A DNA stretch of 64,000 nt from Prauserella muralis (GTDB taxonomy: Bacteria > Actinomycetota > Actinomycetes > Mycobacteriales > Pseudonocardiaceae), in contig NZ_MASW01000007.1 of the NCBI RefSeq assembly GCF_003202285.1, positions 1 through 64,000 of the forward strand, in the 5' to 3' direction. The notes under the pieces were generated by a model. That model made no database searches, was not told the DNA's origin, and worked only from the letters and a program-made list of their open reading frames with translations. Of the stretch, positions 8,131 through 14,484 are shown piece by piece. The number at the start of each line of letters is the position of its first letter. Position 1 is the first letter of the stretch. A program made the translations under genes and the position numbers.

Positions 8131-8826
8131 ATGCGTGTGTTGATCGTCGAGGACGAGCCCTACCTGGCCGAGGCGATCCGCGACGGGCTGCGCCTGGAGG
8201 CGATCGCGGCCGACATCGCGGGTGACGGCGACACCGCGCTGGAGCTGTTGAGCGTCAACACCTACGACATCGCGGTCCTCGACCGCGACATTCCCGGGCC
8301 CTCCGGCGACGAGATCGCCAAGGGCATCGTCGATTCCGGCAGCGGTATGCCGATCCTGATGCTCACGGCCGCCGACCGGCTCGACGACAAGGCGTCCGGG
8401 TTCGGTCTGGGGGCCGACGACTACCTCACCAAGCCGTTCGAACTCCAGGAGCTCGTGCTCCGGCTCCGGGCCCTCGACCGCAGGCGCGCGCACAGCAGGC
8501 CACCCGTGCGGGAGATCGCGGGCCTGCGGCTGGACCCGTTCCGCCGTGAGGTCTACCGCGACGGCCGCTACATCGGGCTCACCCGGAAGCAGTTCGCCGT
8601 GCTCGAGGTTCTCGTCGCCGCCGAGGGCGGTGTCATCAGCGCCGAAGAACTGCTGGAACGAGCCTGGGACGCGAACGCCGACCCGTTCACCAACGCCGTG
8701 CGCATCACCGTCTCCGCCCTGCGCAAGCGGCTCGGCGAGCCGTGGCTGATCGCCACGGTGCCCGGCGTCGGCTACCGCATCGACACGGGAGTGGACTCCG
8801 GGGGCGAGGGTAAGAGTCGTGAATAG
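8131..8826 (+). CDS. vanR: VanR response regulator (OmpR/PhoB type)
   Basis: Protein of 231 aa. The receiver domain (1-115) has the acidic pair Glu7/Asp8, phospho-acceptor Asp51 (VLDRD), Thr and Lys at the switch positions (MLTA, TKPF). The winged-helix DNA-binding domain (about 125-225) ends in the RITVSALRKRL...GVGYRID pattern. In the Van system it is phosphorylated by VanS and activates vanHAX and vanY. It overlaps vanS by 8 bp. The direct repeats in front of vanY and vanH are its most likely targets. Confidence 0.92.
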   Translation: MRVLIVEDEPYLAEAIRDGLRLEAIAADIAGDGDTALELLSVNTYDIAVLDRDIPGPSGDEIAKGIVDSGSGMPILMLTAADRLDDKASGFGLGADDYLTKPFELQELVLRLRALDRRRAHSRPPVREIAGLRLDPFRREVYRDGRYIGLTRKQFAVLEVLVAAEGGVISAEELLERAWDANADPFTNAVRITVSALRKRLGEPWLIATVPGVGYRIDTGVDSGGEGKSRE

Positions 8827-9940
8827 AGCCCCTGGGCTGAGCGTTCGCCTCAAGCTCACCCTCAGCTACGCCGGGTTCCTCATGGTCGCCGGTGCGTTGC
8901 TGCTCGCGGCCGTGTGGCTGTTCCTGCTGCGCTACGTGCCCGAGGTGATCCACCTGCCGACCGCGGCGGACCGCCCGGGCCGGGTCCCTGGAGTGTTCGT
9001 CCCCAACCGTTCCGACCTGGAACGTGCGTTCGTCCCGAAGGCCGCCGCGGCGCTGGCGTTCCTGCTCGTGTTCGGCCTCGTGGGCGGGTGGCTGCTCGCC
9101 GGGCGGATGCTCGCGCCGCTGACCCGCATCACCCAGGCGACCCGCCTGGCCGCGAACGGCTCGCTCTCCCACCGGATCCAGCTGGAAGGCAGCGACGACG
9201 AGTTTCGGGAACTCGCCGACGCCTTCGACGCCATGCTCGCGCGGCTGGAAGCACACGTCGCCGAACAGCAGAGGTTCGCGGCCAACGCCTCCCACGAACT
9301 GCGCACCCCGCTGGCGATCACGCAGACCCTGCTCGAGGTGGCCCGCAGCGATCGTCACCGCGACACCGGCGAGCTTGTCGAGCGCCTGCACTTCGTCAAC
9401 ACCCGGGCGATCGAGCTCACCGAAGCACTGCTGCTGCTCAGCCGCGCCGACCAGCGGTCCTTCACCCGCGAGCACGTCGATCTGTCCCTGGTCGCGGAGG
9501 AGGCCGCCGAAACCCTGCTCCCCCTCGCCGAGAAGCGCGGCATCACCATCGAGACCTCCGGCGAGGTCACCCCTGCCCTCGGCTCCCCTGCCCTGCTGCT
9601 GCAGATGACCACGAACCTCCTGCACAACGCGATCGTCCACAATCGGCGGGAGCACGGCACCGTGTGGCTGACGACGAGCCGCCACCCCCAGAGTGTGGCG
9701 CTCACCGTCGAGAACACCGGCGACACGCTCACCTCGCAGGCGGTGTCCACGCTCGCCGAGCCGTTCCAGCGCGGCACCGCACGCATCCGCGCCGACCACA
9801 CCGGTGTCGGCCTCGGTCTGGCGATCGTGAAGAGCATCGTCCACGCACATGACGGCACCCTGACCCTCACGCCCCGGCCCGCAGGCGGGCTCAGCGTCAC
9901 GGTGCGCCTTCCCGCCGCGCCGCCACCCGCGGACCGCTGA
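8819..9940 (+). CDS. vanS: VanS sensor histidine kinase
   Basis: Protein of 373 aa starting at GTG 8819. Two membrane segments (about 14-38 and 75-94) enclose a short extracytoplasmic loop of about 36 residues, as in actinomycete VanS. A HAMP linker (95-150) and an H-box with His159 (ASHELRTPLA) follow, then the ATPase domain with N-box (NLLHNAIVHN) and glycine-rich G-box (GVGLGLAIVK). It senses the glycopeptide or the wall damage it causes and phosphorylates VanR. Translation is coupled to vanR. It converges on murG with only 3 bp between the stop codons, and no terminator is visible there. Confidence 0.92.
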   Translation: MNRAPGLSVRLKLTLSYAGFLMVAGALLLAAVWLFLLRYVPEVIHLPTAADRPGRVPGVFVPNRSDLERAFVPKAAAALAFLLVFGLVGGWLLAGRMLAPLTRITQATRLAANGSLSHRIQLEGSDDEFRELADAFDAMLARLEAHVAEQQRFAANASHELRTPLAITQTLLEVARSDRHRDTGELVERLHFVNTRAIELTEALLLLSRADQRSFTREHVDLSLVAEEAAETLLPLAEKRGITIETSGEVTPALGSPALLLQMTTNLLHNAIVHNRREHGTVWLTTSRHPQSVALTVENTGDTLTSQAVSTLAEPFQRGTARIRADHTGVGLGLAIVKSIVHAHDGTLTLTPRPAGGLSVTVRLPAAPPPADR

Positions 9941-9943
9941 CGG

Positions 9944-11053
9944 TCAGCCGGCGTGCCCGCGTCGCTCGGCGACCACGGCGAGCACGTGCCGGGCAAGGAC
10001 GACATCGGCATCGCGTGCGCCGGCCGCCGCCGCGCGCGCCGACATCGCGGCGATCCGCTCCGGGTCGGACAGCAGCGGGACCAGGGCGGCCTCGATCCAG
10101 GCCGGGTCGAGGTCGGCGTCGTCGACGAGCAGTGCCCCGCCTGCCGCGACGACCGGTTCGGCGTTCAGCCGCTGCTCGCCGCCGCGCAGCGGCAGCGGCA
10201 CGTAGACGGCGGGCAGGCCGGCAGCGGCCAGTTCGGCGCACGTCATCGCCCCCGAGCGGCAGAGCACCAGGTCGGCGGCGGCGTAGGCGTAGTGCATCTC
10301 CTCGACGTAGGGGACGACGACGTAGGGCGAGTCGGCCGGGTCGCCGTCGGGCACGCCGACGACGCGCCGCGGCCCGGTGATGTGCAACACCTGCACCCCG
10401 GCCGCCCGCAACGCCGGGGCCGCGCCGGAGACCGCGGCGTTGATCGCCCGTGCGCCCTGCGAACCGCCGGTGACCAGCAGCACCGGCCCGTCCGGTCGCA
10501 GACCGAACCGCTCGCGGGCGGTGCCGCGCAGCGCCGACCGGTCGAGCCCGGTGATCGCCGGCCGCAGCGGGATGCCGATGGCGGTGGCGTGGGCCGGCCG
10601 GACGCCCGGCGCGGCGGTGAACACGTGCGTCGTCATCCGGGCTCCCAGGCGGTTGGCCACCCCGGGGCGGGCGTTGGCCTCATGCACGACGATCGGCAGG
10701 CCCCGCCTGCGCGCGGCGAGATAGGCGGGCACGGCCACGTAGCCGCCGAAGCCGACCACGACCTCGGCCCGCACGCGGTCGAGCACCGCCCCCGCCGCCA
10801 GCACCGAGTCCCGCAACCTGCCCGGCGTCCGCAGCAGGGCCCGGGTGGGGTGGCGCGGCAGTGGCACCGGCGGGACGAGTTCGAGCGGGTAGCCGCGCGC
10901 CGGGATGAGCACGGTGTCCAGGCCGCAGACGGTGCCGAGTGCGGTGATCTCGGCCGAGGGCTCCAGCCTGCGCAGCGCGTCGGCACAGTTCATCGCGGGC
11001 TCGATGTGGCCGGCCGAATGGCCGCCCGCGACGACGACACGCGGTGCCGTCAC
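9944..11053 (-). CDS. murG: MurG-like lipid II synthase in the van operon
   Basis: GT28 glycosyltransferase of 369 aa that would add GlcNAc from UDP-GlcNAc to lipid I, giving lipid II on the inner membrane face. Seen: the N-terminal loop GGHSAGHIEPA (family GGTxGHxxPA), the VHEANARPGVANR segment, GGSQGARAIN, and the C-terminal donor-site region CRSGAMTCAELAAAGLPAVYVPLP. Start GTG 11053 puts the G-loop near residue 8 as in MurG; codons upstream in the same frame look non-coding. It lies 55 bp after vanX on the same strand. It is probably a second MurG besides the housekeeping copy, possibly adapted to D-Lac-ending lipid I. That specialisation is inference. Confidence 0.87.
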   Translation of the reverse strand: MTAPRVVVAGGHSAGHIEPAMNCADALRRLEPSAEITALGTVCGLDTVLIPARGYPLELVPPVPLPRHPTRALLRTPGRLRDSVLAAGAVLDRVRAEVVVGFGGYVAVPAYLAARRRGLPIVVHEANARPGVANRLGARMTTHVFTAAPGVRPAHATAIGIPLRPAITGLDRSALRGTARERFGLRPDGPVLLVTGGSQGARAINAAVSGAAPALRAAGVQVLHITGPRRVVGVPDGDPADSPYVVVPYVEEMHYAYAAADLVLCRSGAMTCAELAAAGLPAVYVPLPLRGGEQRLNAEPVVAAGGALLVDDADLDPAWIEAALVPLLSDPERIAAMSARAAAAGARDADVVLARHVLAVVAERRGHAG

Positions 11054-11108
11054 GCCCGGCGGCCGAGCCGGCCTGCCCTGCCTGCGCGCTGGTGCCGCGT
11101 GGGGGCGC

Positions 11109-11717
11109 TCAGGTGATGGGAAAGTCAAAGTAGGTGTCCGGAAAGGGTTCGTCTTCCAGGGTGTAGTGCCACCACTCGGTGTCGTATCGCCGGAAGCCGC
11201 AGGACTCCATGATGGAGCGGAGGTGCTGCCGGTTTCTCGCTTCGACGTGCGTGATTCCCGTCGCGCCATGGTGGGAGATCGGGTCCATCAGGTCATGGTC
11301 GCCACCCATGGGAGCGAGCTCCCGGGTGTCCAGGTGGTACAGCGTCAGGTCGACGGTGCTGCCCCGGCTGTGGCCGGACCGGGCGGCGACGTATCCCTGC
11401 TCGAACATCTCGGTGCGGTCGATGTTCGGGTAGTGCCGCTGCTTGGTCCGGCCGTCCTCCGGCTGTTGGGACCAGCGCAGGAAGCAGTCCACGGCCCGCT
11501 GCGGACGGTACCCGTCCCACAGCAGCAGACCGAAGCCACGGTGTTCGGCCTCGTCTCGCGCCCCCTTCAGTGCCGCACACAACGCCGTCGTGCCGACGAT
11601 GCGGTTCGCCAGGTATCCGTCCACCGGCCTTCCGGTGAAGTTGTCCCAGGTGGCGTACTTGGCGTCCCAGCGTATTCCCGGGACGAACTCGTCGACGAAG
11701 ACGAAGTCGTCGTTCAT
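11109..11717 (-). CDS. vanX: VanX D-Ala-D-Ala dipeptidase
   Basis: Protein of 202 aa, the usual VanX length. Zinc ligands His116, Asp123 (SGHSRGSTVDLTL) and His184, catalytic Glu181 (EWWHY) and Arg71 (WDGYRP) fall at the same positions as in enterococcal VanX. It hydrolyses free D-Ala-D-Ala in the cytoplasm so that only D-Ala-D-Lac reaches MurF, and leaves D-Ala-D-Lac intact. Its start overlaps the vanA stop by 4 bp, giving the canonical order H-A-X. Confidence 0.96.
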   Translation of the reverse strand: MNDDFVFVDEFVPGIRWDAKYATWDNFTGRPVDGYLANRIVGTTALCAALKGARDEAEHRGFGLLLWDGYRPQRAVDCFLRWSQQPEDGRTKQRHYPNIDRTEMFEQGYVAARSGHSRGSTVDLTLYHLDTRELAPMGGDHDLMDPISHHGATGITHVEARNRQHLRSIMESCGFRRYDTEWWHYTLEDEPFPDTYFDFPIT

Positions 11718-12754
11718 CGGAGTTTCCCGGTCAGGGTCAGCGCCACAAGCCGGTCGAGCACCTCGCCCAGGGAGAGCCCGGCGGCCGCCATCATCCTCGG
11801 ATAGCGGCTGTAGGAGGTCATGCCAGGCAGGGTGTTCACCTCGTTGAGCACGACGCTGCCGTCCTCCTTCAGGAACATGTCCACCCGGGACAGTCCCCGG
11901 CAGCCCAGTGCGCGATAGACACGTTTCGCCGTCTCCTGGACGAGCGCGCGGGACTCGGCCGGGATGTCGGCGGGCACGATGGGCGTCGCGTTCTCGGAGC
12001 CGCTTTCGGGCTCGCTCTCCTGATGGATCCTGAAGAACCCGTGCGAGAGCGCGATGCGGTCCACCTCACCCACGATGAGTTCCAGCTCGTTTCCGAGGAT
12101 GGCGCAGCCGACCTCGCTGCCGGCCACGGCCTGCTCGATCAGCACCTTCTCGTCGTACTGCCGTGCCACCTCCACCGCGCTCGGCAGCTCGTTCCTGGCG
12201 GTGACCTTGCTGACACCGAACGAGGACCCCGAGCGGGCCGGCTTGACGAAGACGGGGTAGGTGAGCCGGCCGGGATCGATGGTCTCGTTCGCCGCGACGG
12301 ACCAGAACTCCGGTGTGGCGATTCCCGCGCTCCTGGCGACGGTGTAGGCGAGTGACTTGTCCATGCACAGGGCGGAACTCTGGACGTCGCAGCCCGCGTA
12401 GGGAATGCCCGAGAGCTCCAGCAAGCCCTGCATCGCGCCGTCCTCGCCCTGCTTGCCATGCAGCACGGGCAGGATCAGGTCCAGGCCGACCGTTTCGTAT
12501 CGTCCGTGCTCGAGAACGAGCAATCCGCGGACGCCCCGGTCCGGCGACAGCACGGCCGGGCGGCACCGGCCGTCCTCCCAGTTCTCGCCGGGGCCGTCAC
12601 ACAGCTTCCAGGCACCGTCCTTCGTGATCCCGACGTAGAACGGCTCATACCGTTCGGTGTCGAGGTGCCGGGCGATTTCCCGTGCGGACTTGACCGAGAC
12701 GGGGTGCTCCTCGGAAGCGCCCCCGAACAGGATTCCGATTCTCAACCTATCCAC
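11714..12754 (-). CDS. vanA: VanA-type D-Ala:D-Lac ligase
   Basis: ATP-grasp ligase of 346 aa. The omega-loop sequence SHGFFRIHQE contains His244 at exactly the VanA position, the residue that favours D-lactate over D-Ala as acceptor; ordinary Ddl enzymes have Tyr-Lys there. Other motifs include LHGKQGEDG, CMDKSL, SRVDMFL and NEVNTLPGMTSYSRYPRM. The product is D-Ala-D-Lac, which lowers vancomycin affinity when incorporated into precursors. It overlaps vanH by 8 bp and vanX by 4 bp, so the three are translationally coupled. Confidence 0.96.
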   Translation of the reverse strand: MDRLRIGILFGGASEEHPVSVKSAREIARHLDTERYEPFYVGITKDGAWKLCDGPGENWEDGRCRPAVLSPDRGVRGLLVLEHGRYETVGLDLILPVLHGKQGEDGAMQGLLELSGIPYAGCDVQSSALCMDKSLAYTVARSAGIATPEFWSVAANETIDPGRLTYPVFVKPARSGSSFGVSKVTARNELPSAVEVARQYDEKVLIEQAVAGSEVGCAILGNELELIVGEVDRIALSHGFFRIHQESEPESGSENATPIVPADIPAESRALVQETAKRVYRALGCRGLSRVDMFLKEDGSVVLNEVNTLPGMTSYSRYPRMMAAAGLSLGEVLDRLVALTLTGKLR

Positions 12755-13787
12755 GCTGGCTCCCGCTTTCGAATTTCAGGCAGTTGGCGATGGAGTTCTC
12801 GACGGTGTCGCGCAGGGCGTGCTCCGTGTAGTAGGCGGTGTGCGGGCTGACGAGCACGTTCGGCAGCTCCTGCAGCCGCAGCAGCGTCGTGCTGTGGGGT
12901 GCCTGGTTTCGGCAGTCGGCGTAGAAGATTCCTTCCTCACCCTCGAGGACGTCCAGCGCCGCACCGGCCAATCTGCCGCTTTCCAGGGCCGAGACAAGCG
13001 CCTCGGTGTCGAGCAGGGCACCGCGTCCGGTGTTGACGACGACGGCGCCGTGCTTCAGCTGCTCGATGCGCCTGCGATCGAGCAGGTGGTGCGTGTCCGC
13101 GGTGAGCGGCGTGTGGAGCGTGACGATGTCGCTCTGCCGCACCAGTTCGTCGAGCGCGACGTAGTCGGCCGCGACACCGGGCCTGCTGTCGTGGGCCAGT
13201 ACCCGGCAGCCGAACCCCCGCAGCCGGTCCAGGACGGCGGCGCCGATGCGGCCCGTGCCGACGACCCCGACGGTCAGGTCGCGCAACTCTCGCCCGCGCA
13301 CCTCCGGCAGCCGGTAGTCATGAACGTCGGCGCGGCGGATGACGGATTTCGCGTTCCGCACCGCCATCAGCATCAGCATCAGCGTGTAGTCGGCCACGCT
13401 GTCCGGCGAGTAGGCGACGTTCTCGACGGAGATGCCGACGCTCTCGGCGTAGCGCACGTCGACATGGTTGTATCCGATGCTGCGCGTGGAGACGTACCTG
13501 ACGCCCGCTCTTTCCAGGGCGCGCAGCGTCGCGTTCGTGATCCGGGTCTTGTGACCAACGCTGATGCATCGGTTCCCGCGTGCCAGTTCGACGGTGGCTT
13601 CGGACACGGGCTGCTCGGTGATGGTCGGCAGGACGCCGAAGCGAGGCGCCAGCTCCCGGAACAGGGCGGCCTCGTCCTGCTCGCAGCCATAGACGGTGAT
13701 GCCGAGCGCGGGGACGGCGGTGGAGGGCGCGGACGCCAGCGACCGGGCGCGAAGAGCGGCCGCTCGTGCTGGTTCGCTGTGGGTCAT
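12747..13787 (-). CDS. vanH: VanH D-lactate dehydrogenase
   Basis: D-specific 2-hydroxyacid dehydrogenase of 346 aa reducing pyruvate to D-lactate for VanA. The text ITVYGCEQDEA, STRSIGYNH, NVAYSPDSVADYT and HTAYYTEHALRDTVE is characteristic of VanH. The Rossmann motif GTGRIG is at 177-182 with Asp200; Arg255 and His316 are catalytic positions. It has about 25 extra N-terminal residues compared with enterococcal VanH, so either the start is further in or the extension is real; the ATG at 13787 has a GGGGG-rich leader matching vanY. It is the first gene of the vanH-A-X-murG operon. Confidence 0.95.
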   Translation of the reverse strand: MTHSEPARAAALRARSLASAPSTAVPALGITVYGCEQDEAALFRELAPRFGVLPTITEQPVSEATVELARGNRCISVGHKTRITNATLRALERAGVRYVSTRSIGYNHVDVRYAESVGISVENVAYSPDSVADYTLMLMLMAVRNAKSVIRRADVHDYRLPEVRGRELRDLTVGVVGTGRIGAAVLDRLRGFGCRVLAHDSRPGVAADYVALDELVRQSDIVTLHTPLTADTHHLLDRRRIEQLKHGAVVVNTGRGALLDTEALVSALESGRLAGAALDVLEGEEGIFYADCRNQAPHSTTLLRLQELPNVLVSPHTAYYTEHALRDTVENSIANCLKFESGSQRG

Positions 13788-13852
13788 GGCCCCCAGTCAA
13801 GACAGCATGGTGTTGCCGGCACGTATCCGGTTTTCGATATGTCGACGATATG
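13788..13852 (-). promoter_or_regulatory. vanH promoter and leader with probable VanR-binding direct repeat
   Basis: CATATCG is repeated at 13852-13846 and 13841-13835 on the minus strand (11-bp distance), followed by AAAACC and GGATAC (13828-13823). This is the partner of the block in front of vanY. The distal end of the block lies only one base from the stop codon of the AsnC gene, so the promoter occupies nearly the whole gap between these two minus-strand genes. Confidence 0.82.
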
Positions 13853-14353
13853 TTACTCGCTGGTAGCGTCGGCCTCGCCGGGCTCGGCCTCCTGACGCAG
13901 CAGCGGAGTGATGCGGTAGTCGACGAGCTGGCGCATGACCAGCGCGGTGTTGGTGCGTTCGACACCGGGGATGGCGAGGATGCGGCCCGCGACGCGGTAC
14001 AGGTCGTCGGCGTCGCGGGCCACCACGTGGATCATCAGGTCGACCGGGCCGGAGATGCCGTGCACCTCCAGCACCTCGGGCACCGTGGCGAGGGCGGCGG
14101 CGACCTCGTCGAGCCGGCGCTGCGTCACCGCGGCGGTGATGAACGCGGTCAGCGGGTAGCCAAGGACGGCCGGAGGAACCCGCCGCTCGAAGGAGGCGAG
14201 AGTGTCCCGTTCCATCCGCGCGAGCCGCGCCTGGGCCGTGTTGCGGGAGATCCCGACGCGGTCGGCCAGGGCCAGGGTGGTCGCGCGGGGGTGTTCCGTC
14301 AGTTCCAGCAGGATCCGGGCATCCGTCGGGTCCACGGTGCCGCCATGCGTCAT
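13853..14353 (-). CDS. AsnC/Lrp-family transcriptional regulator
   Basis: Protein of 166 aa with an N-terminal AsnC-type helix-turn-helix (DPTDARILLELTEHPRATTLALADRVGISRN region, residues 6-60) and a C-terminal RAM/ligand-binding domain (about 70-150, including VHGISGPVDLMIHVVARDADDLYRV). Such regulators form octamers and sense amino acids or 2-oxo acids. ATG 14353 has GGAAGG at a good distance and is preferred to GTG 14362. It diverges from the E1p-like gene, with a Lrp-type palindrome between them, and probably controls it. The vanH promoter begins right after its stop. Confidence 0.9.
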   Translation of the reverse strand: MTHGGTVDPTDARILLELTEHPRATTLALADRVGISRNTAQARLARMERDTLASFERRVPPAVLGYPLTAFITAAVTQRRLDEVAAALATVPEVLEVHGISGPVDLMIHVVARDADDLYRVAGRILAIPGVERTNTALVMRQLVDYRITPLLRQEAEPGEADATSE

Positions 14354-14388
14354 TGTGCTCACCCTTCCGCCGCGGCGACGGCCCGAGC

Positions 14389-14427
14389 TTGAGCAGATTG
14401 CTCAATTTCGGACCGGCCTGTTGAGCA
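14389..14427. promoter_or_regulatory. AsnC/Lrp-type operator between the regulator and the E1p-like gene
   Basis: TTGAGCA-GAT-TGCTCAA (14389-14405) is a perfect 7-bp inverted repeat, and a second half-site TTGAGCA follows at 14421-14427, 32 bp (three helical turns) further. Multiple phased sites are usual for Lrp-type octamers. The ATG of the E1p-like gene is at 14485. Confidence 0.65.
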
Positions 14428-14484
14428 TCAGTCCAGCCGGTTGTTTCACTGTGGGCAACCTGCCCACCGATCGAGGATGATCCG

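Noticed and set aside
10015-10380. Arg/Pro-rich open frame opposite murG
   Set aside because: Low-complexity antisense shadow with no domain and no start signal.
7511-13787. Part of a glycopeptide biosynthesis cluster
   Set aside because: No NRPS, cross-linking P450 of the Oxy type, halogenase or glycosyltransferase for an antibiotic is present; the two P450s in the window belong to a ferredoxin-linked catabolic set.
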